NCBI GenBank assembly: GCA_004026145.2
Contig: CP034990.1
Coordinates: 5,208,976-5,272,975, forward strand
DNA: 64,000 bases
Origin: Takifugu bimaculatus
Lineage: Eukaryota; Chordata; Actinopteri; Tetraodontiformes; Tetraodontidae
Reading direction: 5' to 3'
Numbering within the stretch: the stretch's first letter is position 1; every line of letters starts with the position of its first letter. Under the pieces are notes generated by a model, which did no database searches, was not told where the DNA came from, and was given only the letters and a program-made list of their open reading frames with translations. The position numbers were made by a program, and so were the translations under genes. Shown piece by piece: positions 45,441-58,389 of the stretch.

Positions 45441-46784
45441 TTTCACCTCTCAGCCCCCGTTACCACAGCAACGTATACCAAATGCAGAGAAATACAATAT
45501 GCAGATGACAAGGTATGGAAAATGATTTCCATGCATTCAGACCACCAATATGCTGTAATGCATATGTTCTGCCAGTATGTTGCAATAATGAAGCAGGCGT
45601 GTGTATGTGTGGGGGCACTTTGTTCCTCAGCTTGTAAGTACAATAGTGACCATCTGCAGAACAGCAATCATCATGGCGGGCACCAAAGTTTTGCACAGGA
45701 CCAATGAAGAGGAGGAGTGGTTTCAACAACTCTGACCTACAAAACTAAAAATAATGCAGAGAATGTGGATTGGGAGTCTTGCCAATGTGTTGTTCTTCTA
45801 CGCCTACTTATGGTCAACGGCTACTTGCACTTGCTCTATCGTCTGCTGAAAAAGCGCTACTCTGCGTTTATGTGACAACGGCTGCGGTGCGGGTTACCAA
45901 CCTGCTCTCTTTATTGTTTTTTTTATGTCACTTCCCCCCCCCAAAAAAACGTAATCTGGCGTTGTCAGTCCTGACTAGTTGGCAGGATTTGAGACTATTT
46001 GTGTTTATAATCTTGGGGCTGAATGGGAGCTTTTTTCATGAATATTGGTCCCCTGGATAAAGATACTAACCCCCACCTAACCCGTCCCACCCCATTAGGT
46101 GAATTGTTAGCCACCACATGTCCCAGGAGGGACTAGAATGTTTACACCCAAGTGTGAATGGGTGTTTATCTGTGTGGAGACAGACAGATCAGTCCAAGTA
46201 TCTTATCAGTAAACGTTGACACTGAGGTCAGTGTTGGCCTGTGTTACACATGTGAAGACCATAGAAAAAGTTCCTGCGGGCTCTGTACAGAACCCAAACC
46301 CCTTGCTGAAGACTGCATTCCAACATGGAGGTGACCTAAAGACCTAAAGAAGGCGCACATTGCTGGGATAAAATTGATTTGTTCTAACTAAACACATTTT
46401 AAAAGGCACCAGATTAGGGCCATATATATACATATACAACATATATGTTCCTATGACACATTTTCTTTAACAAGAGAGAAAAGCCAAATAAAAAAAACAG
46501 GAAAGTGTGAAAAAGTTCACTTTCATGTTTTTCTGATGAGATTCAAGCATGACTTTTTAATGAACTTCAGCGGCACCGTTGCATAATGAATAGGTATGAT
46601 GTGCATGCCAGATAGTACCTGTCACTGACCATCTGTTTGGGGGGTCCCATAGTGTTGGGTCAGTAGGCCACATTTGCTCTCTTACTACAAAAATAATGTG
46701 ATCACAAGAGGTTCAGACACCTCCAGATGTGGTTTCTGTAATCAGATCTCAACACTTTCTCGCTCACTTCTGGAAGAGATGCAG
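45441..46784. other. No gene recognised
   Basis: The open frames at 45396-45707, 45460-45729 and 45770-46060 overlap on opposite strands and show no domain. A C9/A7 junction sits at 45935-45950. Nothing else is identified. Confidence 0.4.
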
Positions 46785-46892
46785 TCACCTGGACCAACGG
46801 CCAGACCTGGACCAACGGCCAGACCTGGACCAACGGCCAGACCTGGACCAACGGCCAGACCTGGACCAACAGCCAGACCTGGACCAACAGCC
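46785..46892. repeat. 18-bp minisatellite, six copies
   Basis: The unit cctggaccaacRgccaga is repeated head to tail six times. The first four have cggcca and the last two cagcca. An 18-bp period keeps a reading frame open on both strands (GPTARP or RPDLDQ on plus), but there is no supporting gene context. Confidence 0.95.
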
Positions 46893-48217
46893 GTGCCGCT
46901 CACTGAATAGCAGAAAAGGCTCCTGTTTTCACAGCTTGTGTATTTTGCTTAGCTTTTTAGTCTTCTTGACACAAATGGCAATAATTTCCTTGTTTTTCCT
47001 GGACAAATTTTATCAATCACAGAGTGATTAACATGTGTTTGATATCAGTAAAGTTAACTCTCGGGACAATCTATATTGTCCTTTATTGAATGCTTGCAAT
47101 CTTTCTGACTGTATAGGATATGTAAATAAAGCTTTTGAATGTTTTACTTTTTCAATAAACTAACTAAGGAATACTGGAAATATGGTTTAATCTGAGACAA
47201 ATACAGCTTCAGCCAAATACCCAAACAGCGAATTGAAAGAAAACCAAGTGAAACTGAAATGTGGGGCAGAACCTCTGTCCCTCGGTGTAGAGCAGTGATC
47301 GATAGTTTGCTATCTCAACTGAATCATACAAAAATGCACACATCATGGAGCCATTAGTATACAATCTCCCTTTGTGTTCTGCAGCCCTGTGGCACTAACA
47401 ACTTTCAGGATTTGTGAGGGCAATAAAGAGAGCGTAGACTCAAGGCAATTTGCTCCACAATCAGGTGAGAATCAGAGCGATGGTGGAAGACTTGGCGCGA
47501 TGTCGGGGCGGTTAACCTATTCATCGGTCAAAACAAACAAGCCCAAACATCAACTTCTATCAGCCCTTCATTTCATAGCCTTGTCTCAAATATGAGAGGG
47601 TCTCTAAGCTGTTTAGAAGGAGACCGTGTTGAATGCTGAGAGATGGTAGCTCATCAGAGCAGGAATCGCTCTGATCTACAGCAATCTATTGATCCAGTGA
47701 GCTTGTCCAATCAATACCACAGAAAAGGAGGGAAACAACATTAAGGGAGAAAATTGCCTATTTAAAGACTGAAGAGTGGAAAAGGGGGCTGTGCCGATTG
47801 TGGGTGCAAAGACACCTTATGAGGATCCTGCCTGCACACAAGGCTTAGATGAGAGGAAATGCATTTTTCCACAGAAGCATTGTAAAGCAAGATATTATTT
47901 CCTCGGTAGTGGCTGTAATAAGAAAACTAGAGAGAGCAGAAAAAATCAGCGCAGGGGCTGGTTGGGATGAAATATGAGATGAGGCAATGGAGCACAGCCG
48001 TCACGCTGCGATTGAGTCGTCTGAGCCGGGAAGACATTCGCCAACTGTTCCGGCTAGAACAAATCAGGTTTGCCTGTTGCATACAAAGCTCCTCATATAG
48101 AAGGCTCAAAGAAGTGGATCAACTTATCAGCTGTAATAACACATTTGACCGACGCGGGAGCCAGGGGTTCCAAAAACAGACCAGTGATGTGCTACACTTT
48201 AGGTCATTTGAAGGAAA
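46893..48217. other. No gene recognised; candidate conserved non-coding block
   Basis: 47380-47760 and 47960-48200 are free of recognisable repeats and have higher complexity than the surrounding AT-rich DNA. A perfect 8-bp inverted repeat (ATCAGAGC / GCTCTGAT, 7-base spacer) lies at 47653-47675. A 91-residue plus frame at 47967-48242 contains LSRLSREDIRQLFRLEQIRF but ends in the GGAT repeat and has no domain. Confidence 0.35.
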
Positions 48218-48266
48218 TGGATGGATGGATGGATGGATTTGAGGGAGGGAGGAAGGGAGGGAGGTA
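48218..48266. repeat. (GGAT)4 and GGGA-rich tract
   Basis: (GGAT)n occupies 48219-48237. A purine-rich ggga/aggg run follows to 48266, separated by a few bases. Confidence 0.85.
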
Positions 48267-49494
<1,228 letters not shown>

Positions 49495-49763
49495 GATGAA
49501 TGTTATCAGTCAGTGCTTCTTTAACATGTCCAGAGCACAAAAAAAGTATTTTCCTCAATCTATTTTTTAAAGGTGAGATCATGACAGATCATTGAGAATT
49601 TATCAAGTTTGTCTGTCAGCCTGTGCTCTCACTTATCCATTACAAAAGAAGAGAATAGAAGAGAATGCTGCCATTTGGACAAGCGAAATAATGTCTGCGT
49701 CCCCGAGTTTGTGTCAAAAGAAGACACAACAAGGTGCAGAGCAAAAGAGCAGCCGATGGCTAT
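49495..49763. other. No gene recognised
   Basis: The sequence between the microsatellite and the LINE tail shows no motif. Confidence 0.4.
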
Positions 49764-50440
49764 GATTCAGATTCAGATTCCTTTATTTGTCCCACAACGG
49801 GGTAATTTACAGCACAACAGCAGCAAAAACACACAGAGAAAAAGAAAAATTGAAATAAGAATAGAAAATACATTTAAAAAAGAATATACCGTGTATATAA
49901 TAATCCAAGATGAATGGATGATTAGCCTTTTTGTATACCTGTACATAGTACAGAGAGGAGTTTACCTGAACAATATACATATCAGAATATCTAATATTCA
50001 GTGTGTGCAGAATGGTTGAAATGCTATTAGAGAATTATTGTGTGAGTCCAGTGGTAAAAACAGTTATTTATTTACGTCTACTATTCTGCAGACTAGCGGG
50101 CATTATGTTTATTGTGCAGTCTGACAGCAGCCGGCAGGAAAGATCTGCAATACCTCTCCTTCACACAGCGAGGGTGGAGCAGCCGCTCACTGAAGGAGCT
50201 GCCCAGTGCTGTCAGAGTGTCCTGTAGGGGGTGGGACGTGTTGCTCAACATGGATGACAGCTTAGCCATCATCCTCTCGTTTCCCACCACCTCCACGGAG
50301 TCCAGGGGACATCCCAGGACAGAGCTGACCCTCCTTACCAGTCTGTCCATCCTGTCCCTGTCCATGATGCTGATGGACCAGCAGACTATCCCATAAAAGA
50401 TGGCAGATCCCACCACAGAGTCATAAAATGGAGGAGAGAT
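49764..50440 (-). mobile_element. LINE 3' end, minus strand
   Basis: The minus strand encodes a non-LTR retrotransposon C-terminus. It begins SAIFYGIVCWSISIMDRDRM at about 50405, followed by RLVRRVSSVLGCPLDSVEVV, SNTSHPLQDTLTALGSSFSE and RCVKERYCRSFLPAAVRLHN (end about 50115). This is the segment after the reverse transcriptase in a fish LINE family. The 3' end of the element is at the low-coordinate side, where the plus strand reads gattcagattcagattc (49764-49780), the reverse complement of a (TCTGAA)n tail. Between tail and ORF the leader is AT-rich. The copy is 5'-truncated, with an in-frame stop inside. Confidence 0.85.
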
Positions 50441-50752
50441 TGCTCGTGATGTGTATGGCAGTAGCCCTCAGATGTAATGCGTTACAACAAGATGAAAATG
50501 GCACCTGACTTTGCCATCTATAACATCCTCCTGGGAACAGAAACATTGTGCTACCTTTTATACATGTTCCATACACACTAAGAACTTCTACCATACACAG
50601 TATATACACAACTGCCTCAGTATGTGTCATTTGTTAAGGTTTTAGCTTTATTGCTTTAATATTACAGCTTTTCCACTTGCCCGAGCACAAGTTTATATAG
50701 AGAGCTCAGTTTCTCAAAACACTACACATAATTGGCATAGCCAGACAGATAA
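50441..50752. other. No gene recognised
   Basis: This is the short interval between two minus-strand transposon relics, with no motif. Confidence 0.4.
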
Positions 50753-52020
50753 TTAGCAGAACACCAAAAAAAGAAAATCCACTAAGGAAAAATATGAGGG
50801 ATTATGTCTCCAACGAGCTGGATCACGCCGGAGGACTTCAGCAACAGCACAGGCGATACCTTCACTGGCAGGACAACGAGGGAACCACAGTGACTGTCGA
50901 ATCCATCCTTGAATGGCTGCGGTGTCAATTTTGTCACAGCCCTCCACTCAGAAGTGAATGAGGGCGGCCTCATTCGTGAGCGGTATAGGGAAGAACTCGA
51001 TTGGATTCTGAAATGGAGAGTATGGTGGAATGTATAAAGCAGCCTATTGTGGATGCTGCAAAAACCATTTCTGGACCTGTGCATAATCCATTGTCCCAGA
51101 AGAAAATGTGCTGTATCTGTTGCATTTGTTTCACTGTGATGACGTTGTGCAACTGGTCCTGAGATGCCCCTCCCCCCCGTCACAGTGATTATAGCCCTAT
51201 TTCCAATGATGCTCCTGCCTCTCCTTGGAGAAGTTCAACCCTGTCTCATCAATGGAGATCAACTCATGTGGGATTGGTCAGCATCCATCTGTGACACTCT
51301 GTAACGCACAAAAAGATGAGATTGTGTAGTTAAGCATGGATCTAACACACTGTGCCACATCTCAGTGCAATTGAGCAATACATACTTCCATAAGAGCACG
51401 GCGCTGCTGTTTGACCCTCGCTGAATTCTGCTGAAAAGGCACTTGATACAGTTATTCTATGTGATTTTTTTATTTTTTCAAGACTCGTGACATTGTTGAT
51501 AGAGAGACCCGATGATCGTTGAAAATGACACCTATGATGTCGATTTGAACTCCTCTGAGCTTCATAGCGTTATGGGCCAGAACCATGTTAATGATTCCTT
51601 TTTCTTGTTCTGGCGTGAAAATAGGCCCCCATCGTCCTTGTTGCTGTCAACCCTGAATCCTGAGGAAAGAGCCACATGTCACAAAATGTCACGATCAACT
51701 GTGTTGATATGGCACATATGAAGTACCTGGTTACTTTAGCAGGAAGATTCATTTTTACCTATTTTAATATCGAACTATCCTCATCACTGAAGCCTCTGTA
51801 TATCTGCTAAGAACTCTTGACTCCCTCAGCATTAGTCTGCGCTTCGCCACATGGTCAACTATAGTTGCCCGAATTTGATTTGACATAGCCAGTGCTCAGC
51901 TTTGAGCATCAATCCCCGCTTCAGGTCTTCATCAGGCCCAGCCTCTGCCTCCACCTCCACCTCCTTCTCTGTCATATTTCCTCCTCAAATTCCTCATCTT
52001 ACTCGTTCCAGGTGAACTCA
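50753..52020 (-). mobile_element. IS630/Tc1-like DDE transposase relic
   Basis: The minus strand from 52020 down carries an IS630-type (Tc1/mariner superfamily) transposase in broken frames. An acidic start, MTEKEVEVEAEAGPDEDL, lies near 51980. It is followed by an HTH-like IFTPEQEKGIINMVLAHNAM region with VSLSTMSRVL (51650-51500). SIDETGLNFSK lies near 51240 and contains a DE pair like the family's VYIDETGFN block. Next come HNVITVKQMQQIQHIFFWDN (51150-51090) with the expected second-aspartate DN, and then a PYSPFQNPIE-like region. The tail is GCDKIDTAAIQGWIRQSLWF followed by PRCPASEGIACAVAEVL. Frames change repeatedly. No terminal repeats were identified with confidence. Confidence 0.88.
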
Positions 52021-52789
52021 TCTGCTGCCTTTTTATAGTGCTTGGACTTGTGTCTACAATTAAGCAATGTGCACAACATGTTTGTGCACCTGACGGTTGT
52101 GCACCACTTGGCTAATGGGTGTGGTCATTTGAAAGCCAGTGCTTCAGCATCAATAGGGGGGTGAGAAATCATTGTGTTCATTGGTTTGCACAAAGTGAGC
52201 TAGCGGTGCTAATCTGGCCCCTGTACTTTACTCCGTTAGCGAAAGATTTTCATAAATGCCTTTCTCTGTGGGCTGAGTGTCTTTTTTAAAGGATGTGAAC
52301 TAATGTGGTGTTTTTAGAGTCTGTACCAGTTTAGCTGCCACATGAGTTCAGACGTCAGTCAGCTGTTGCACCTGCACAAAAATTGATCTCACCACAAACT
52401 AATCACCTAAAGGACGTCATATTGAACTGTGTGCTTCATTCAACACATGTGTTTCTCCAACTTTTTAGGAAAATTGTGATGTGGAGCATTAATATGCATC
52501 TGAGAAGCACAAATAACAGATTTACACAGAAGCCTTGTGCAAGACAGTCAGTTTTCCCCTTTAAAACCTGAATAATTGATGTCAACATATATCAATAATT
52601 TAGCCTTGCTTAAAATCAGAACAAAGAATCCTTTCACAGTTTGTCACAGAGATGCAGCTCATCCAACTGTCGGTGGAACTGGAGCGATCTAAAAACGCTC
52701 CCCCACATGTTTTCTGTCTGAGAGGTCACTGTCACTTCTAATTTTTCCATAATCCCCTTTGTGTACTAAAGATCTGTGTCTGTGTGTGT

Positions 52790-52831
<42 letters not shown>

Positions 52832-53691
52832 ATCAGAGCATTATTGTGTCACTATCAGAAAAAGATGTCTTTCACCTCACATAGTTTCTTAAGATTATTT
52901 ATTTATTTACATAATAAAAGACCTCTTATACATCGAATAATAAATTCTGGAAAAAGGAAAATAAAATGTGTTTTAACCATCTGATTTGAAATGTGATTTT
53001 CTTTTCTATATCAAGGAGAAAAGAATAGTTAAAAACATTAAAGCCAAAAGCACAAGACAGACTTCTTATATCATAGCTTTTGTGTGTCTTTTTTTCGGAG
53101 GGTTGGTAGCTTTCTTGCTCTTTACTGAATCGGCCTAATATTTCCAATAATCTTTAATTTATGAAGACATCAGACTGAACTTGTAAATTTGCATAGTTAA
53201 GATCTCACTAAGGAATTATCTGGTGGTCAAAATTTTGTCAATACTTTTCGGCACTTGGAAAAGTCACCCACAATAAAATTTGTTGTGTTTAATATTTTAT
53301 GAAATGTGTGGGTTGAGTTTAATGGATGGTGAAGTCATGGGTCAGCCGTGTCTCGGGAGGTGGAGGGGATGCTTCGCTAAATGGATGTTGGTGGTTTTGG
53401 CCAAAGGTTCCATGTGTAAAGTAGCAGACTTGGACAAGAGCCTCTATGCTTTCACCTGTGTAATTGGGTCATTGGTTGAGCAATAAATATTGGGCTTTGT
53501 GATGGATAAGAGCAGGTCACTATTTCAAATGGCATCATTAGCATCCATCTGAGCACTTAGACCGTCTGTAACTTTTGCATTTGTTAAACAAATGAAACCA
53601 CCAATTGGTTTCTGCTGTTCCTAGTCTTTCCATATGATACAGTTGGCTGACAAATTGGAGTACTTGGACAGTTTTTTCATGAGCAACGGCT
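52021..53691. other. No gene recognised
   Basis: Some sequence at 52100-52260 may belong to the 5' leader of the transposon. The rest is AT-rich, with a homopolymer-poor profile and no motif. Confidence 0.4.
52776..52828. repeat. (TG)n microsatellite
   Basis: A run of about 25 TG dinucleotides with one interruption (tgta) starts after ctgtgtc. Confidence 0.95.
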
Positions 53692-53992
53692 TTGTTTGAT
53701 TCACACAGCAAAAAGGTCTGGAGTTTGATTCTTGCTATATCTAGTTTGCAGGTTTTTGTGCTTTATTTTCCTCTCACCGACCAGGCACACTATAGGTTCG
53801 ACCTCCACGTAAATAGTGTGCTTGTCTGTCTGTGCGTGTGTGTGTGTGTCTTTTGATGGACCAGTGTCCTATTCTGTCATGTCATTCATTCACTGATTGC
53901 TGGGATAAACTCCCTATCACAATTAGGAATAAGTGGCTGTTAACAAGAGACGCAGTGCACAGATGGATGGATTAATGGACAGGTGGATGGAG
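53692..53992 (+). repeat. SINE, near full-length (tRNA-headed teleost family)
   Basis: The head has agcaaaaaggtctgg and gtttgattcttgc, which is a B box of the form GGTTYGATTC. The body follows with tttcctctcaccgaccagg, a (tg)n stretch at 53832-53850, ccagtgtcctattctgtc and gctgggataaactccc. The 3' end carries the (tggatgga)-type tail, gatggatggattaatgg. It covers the ranges missing from the fragments at 7.9, 25.7, 41.4 and 62.4 kb. The pol III boxes are imperfect. Confidence 0.75.
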
Positions 53993-56519
53993 GTTTGTGC
54001 TTGGTTAAACACAGACGACCTCAATGTTGAATCTTGGACGACAAGCTATGGTTAAAAAAGAATCAAATATATGGTTTCGGGATCTGCTTGAAGGAACCAT
54101 CCTGCAGTTTATATTAGGCAGCCATGCCAGCGGCTTCCTGCACCTTGTTTTCAGGGATCTCTGGAGTCAAGTGAGCTGTACATGAAAAAGATTAACTTAG
54201 TCTATAAACAAAATCCATCCATCTGTCACTGTCATAAAATGAACACTGGCCTGTAAAACTGAGGCCATCCCAGTTAAACGTGAGCGAGATGAGACTATTT
54301 ATTCTCTTGTAAAACATTAATTGTTTTCAACCACTGATTTCTCAAAAATATGGTGTTTATTATACAAAAAAAAAAAATCAGATGATATGTATATTAAAGC
54401 GAGCTGATGGCTTGTCAGACGTTAAAGTCTAATCTAGTGCGTAACACTAGTGTAGCTACACTTAGCTCAGGTAGAAGTGTTGGAATCAGATACAGATTTC
54501 TGGGTTAAAGGAGAGCTAATTGTAGAAGCTAATATACCAGAATGTGAAGGTTTACTTAAAACACGTGAAGATTGATTATACTGGGATGTCCTAGCCTGTC
54601 TGACATGATCAATTTCATGATCAACTGTTCTTTATAAATTGTAAAAATAACACACCATCATGCGGTTGAAGGCTAGTTTCTTTAGCATTTAAACGTTGCT
54701 CCATTAGCTGCTTCACTGCTGTTTACTCAGCCGGTTCCAGCTTCATACACGCAGGCTGATCCGATGCAGGTGGACCTGTAGCCTCACAGCAGTAAGCAAC
54801 CAAGTAAGTGGAATCGCCCTAAAGCCGTGAAGGGGTTCTTTACACCGATGTGCATCTTCCATCGCTGTGATTTCAAAATATTTCCATCAGGTCAGTGGAC
54901 ACGTGTCCAGAGCAGCAGCTGAAGAACCTCAGGGGTGAAATTGCTGTTAACTAATTCATGTCAGAGTTGTTATATTTGATTGTGTATTATTAAACTGACT
55001 TGGTTCTTTTATTAAATGCTTCTGCTTGCAGATGCCAGCCTGGCAGCTGCACTGTAAAACTCACAATAATGGCTGAATTTCTCCAATGCCCACTAACTTT
55101 GATGAATGTTTTAATACTCTGAACCCTTTTAAAACTCCAAGGAAATATCTCTGAGCGTGAAATCATTTTCAGTACAAGTGTAAACTATTGCAAATGACTG
55201 GTAAGTAATGAACACTCATTTGGTGATGAGGCCCTCTGCATTTTACAGGACTGGAACAGGGGAGATGCAAAACAGGGCATTGTATGGAGATGCCATTGCG
55301 CACCTAGGAGATTCATTCCTTTTAAATCAGACTGCTGACATTTCTAATAGAGCCCAAATACGGGCAGTGCATTTATGAGGCAGCTAATGTGTTCATCAGA
55401 GCTGTAGTTGCAGCTTCTGCGTATGGCCATTGTGTTATTCTGGACAATGATTCCCATTTTTGAGCATGCCACAGTGGAAAATCCTCACTGCGGTTGGCTG
55501 GTATTAAGTAGAGCCGCAGCTCTGAGCACATCCCTACAACAGTTGAGGCACAAATATTGGCAGCAACTATTTATTTGGAGGATAAGGCATTAAATACATT
55601 TGCATAATCTGAGCAGTGCTGCAGCTGGCCTGCAACATCAAGTCATATGGCTCTAATTTCACTGTTATCATATCTCTACTGAAAGAGGAGAGGCAAAAAT
55701 CAACAATTCATCTCCTTAACATTTATTAGCGTGACTGCGTCCACGGAGTGTCTCAGCTGCCTTCGTTTGTTGATGGCGTCCTCTGGGAGAGATCTACCAT
55801 GTTGTTTTATGAGTGACTTTACAACTAGACGCCATGAAAAACCACAGACTGTACTGGAGAGGCAACCTTTTAGACGGGGAGAGATACAGCCCTCAGGAGT
55901 GCTTGTGTTTCCGCAGTCGAGCCGTAAAGTTCTAATGCAACATCCTGCAGATATAAGACACGTAAACATGAGATTTTGCAGGGTCAACAAATAATAACTA
56001 ACGTTCAGCTTCAATCATTGCTGATGAAATTCCTCTGCCGCTGTGGGTCTGTGTTTGGGATCCAAAGTGGTCATTGCATTGAACATGCTGACTTTTGCGA
56101 CTTTTGCAGTAAGGTTTTGTCAAAACACTGGAAAACACCTTCAGCCATTCAGTATTTGTTGCTTCACTGCTGCTTCATTCAAGCAGGACCGATGCAATGC
56201 ACGTGGACTGGTGGACTGTACGTATCCTCAATGATTCCTGTGCTTGTGACCTGACTTCCTTTCACAGTAAATATTGCATTTGATAGAAGTCATAGATTAT
56301 AAAAATTGACATTTTTTTCTTAAAAGGCGATGAAAGGTTGTGTTCTCTGACTCATACGTGTTTACACATTTGAGAGCCCCTCGCATTCATCTGTATTACA
56401 TCTAACATATCTAAGATGCAATTAAATGATGGGTGAAGAATGAAAGGGGGGTAGAGAAAGGCAGCACATTTAATGTAAAGATGTAGGACTGCATTAAAAC
56501 TGCGTAGGAAATCTGTAAA
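53993..56519. other. No gene recognised; candidate conserved non-coding blocks
   Basis: 54000-55030 is anonymous. 55040-55680 and 55720-56250 have no recognisable repeat and a mixture of motifs seen in vertebrate enhancers, including ATTTGCAT at 55598-55605 and ataaggcattaaatac. An acceptor-like ttctgcttgcag|atg at 55020-55034 has no accompanying exon. The open frames on both strands at 55700-56260 conflict with each other. Confidence 0.35.
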
Positions 56520-56587
56520 GATGAGCTCAGTACAGCCACAATCCAAACTCTGGTCTATCTTTGGTCTGTTGCTGTACTGAGCTCATC
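56520..56587 (+). ncRNA. Candidate hairpin RNA of microRNA-precursor geometry
   Basis: The arms GATGAGCTCAGTACAGC (56520-56536) and GCTGTACTGAGCTCATC (56571-56587) are perfect reverse complements over 17 bp. Inside them, positions 56538-56540 pair with 56567-56569, and 56543-56547 pair with 56560-56564. These are separated by one mismatch and a 2x2 internal loop, leaving a terminal loop of 12 nt. The total is 68 nt, with a 28-nt stem interrupted in two places. This matches animal pre-microRNA geometry. The symmetric sequence would fold on either strand. An 11-mer of miR-486 (tgtactgagct) is present, but on the opposite side of the stem relative to the loop, so it is not a miR-486 homologue. 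It could instead be a small palindromic DNA element. No transcript evidence is available. Confidence 0.35.
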
Positions 56588-58389
56588 AAGTCAAGCAATG
56601 TTGCATAACACCAACATTTTCACCAAAAATTAGCAACCTGATTGAAATTAGACTCAAACAAAATTCAGTTCAATTATGTTTCATCAACTCAATCAGGTTC
56701 TCTCTGCATTTCATTCCGGCCTTCCACTTGTTCAGACTTATTCCTACTACCTTTTTTTAAAAAAAAAAAACTGTTTATTGAAGGTTTCTTTTTACATTGA
56801 AATAAGAACAATAGGTGGAGATTTGGTTTCAAGAACTGTCCATTAACGGACATGTCGCAATGAAATGATTAGAAATAAGAACTAGTACAAATAAGTAGAA
56901 TGATTTATGATCAGCAGTTCTTCCAGGATTCTTCTGTGAGTGCACAAATAATCTCAAAAGATTTGGGAAGAAGAGAGGATCAATCATGACCTGGATGATC
57001 GATGTCAGTGGGCATCAAGCCAACAGGTAAAATCTCCTCCCTGTGGCAGGACTGCTCTGAAAACTATCGAGGAAGTGCCTTAAAAAAGCCTCATCATCCC
57101 AATTTGGACTTCACCAACATTAGCATTAGCTTCCCCGTTTTAGATGCCACCATTGTTGTTTATGCTAGTGTGCGGGAGGAACCAAGGACCGAGGCCACTG
57201 TAGGACCACTGGTCTCAAGTACCAGGGGACAAATTCAAGAGTGGTACAAAATACAGGGGGTCCAGTTGCTATATATCAGGCAGACACCACAATAGGATCG
57301 CTGGTCGAGAACAGACAAGACCCGGTTTTGTTTTAGAGCACATCAGTAGAGGGCAATTTATCACTCCCTCGCTATTGTGAATATGAACTGATACCATCAG
57401 AAAGGAGGACCAGGAACCAACTCAGAGGACTTCTTAGGCCCTTTCATGTCCTCTAGTGAAGATCTGTCCTTGTGGAAGAAGTGTGTTTCTGTTACTTGCA
57501 TATCTACATGTTTACATCTCTTAGACACAAGATCAGTAGGAAAAGAACATTTTATTTTTCTCATTCACCCTTTTCTTGTTGAATATTACAAAAAGAAAAT
57601 GTTTTATATTTAGTTATTTACATCAAAAGAATGTGTTTGGAGGTCTGTAAACTAAAATCAGCCACAACAACTTCATTTATTAGAACAATACACTATTTCC
57701 TATCATGATCTATTATTTTGAGTTATACTTTGGGACAAAAAAAAACATGTTTTGTTTTATTTATATATCAGTCACACATTTCTGAATGTTGGATGTGATG
57801 TGTTGTAAGTTATATTATCCCTGGCACAAACAATGGAATAACTCATTTTTAGTATTCAAATGTTCCGTCTTATCAAATAATTATTTCAGTCTGAGTAATT
57901 GAACAAACAGACAACAAATAATAGAGTAGCTCAGCCCATATTGACAGTCTGCTTGTTAAACCTTCACATGCATGCATGATACTATTCTCATGAGGGGCAT
58001 CATATCAGGTCACCTTTCAGCAGTCAAGAGCCTAAAACAGGGGAAAGAAACAAGCATCACGATCCTCCTGATCTAAAGATTAAATCAAACAAAACTTCAC
58101 GAGAAACAAAAAGTAGCTGGACCCTTAACCCAACAAAAACACCAACAAAGCCAAAAGATGAACAATTATTGGTTTGCTGTGGAGACGATCCTGTAAAGAG
58201 CATATAAAAATGTTTGCTCTTGCAACTTTACCCAGCGCGTGCCCTCCTCTGCCTCCCCCAACTCTATCTTCACACCCCACGGAGCTCCAGCCCTCAGGCC
58301 TCGATGATCCGTCCTCATCCATCATCCTGAAGGGGGAGAAAAGGGAGATTCAGATTTCCTTTAGGGTAGATGCCGTTGCTGGTGCTGCC
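56588..58389. other. No gene recognised
   Basis: AT-rich sequence with an A/T homopolymer junction at 56752-56770. The plus frame at 57002-57295 has no domain and includes splice-like words but no exon. Confidence 0.4.

Noticed and set aside
46674..46910. GPTARP repeat protein
   Set aside because: It is explained by the 18-bp minisatellite; no start, signal or conserved context.
47967..48242. 91-residue frame with LSREDIRQLFRLEQIRF
   Set aside because: It ends in the (GGAT)n repeat, lacks splice context, and no family was recognised.
56520..56587. Homologue of miR-486 suggested by the shared word tgtactgagct
   Set aside because: In miR-486 the arms lie in the opposite order relative to the loop, and the match does not extend beyond 11 bases.
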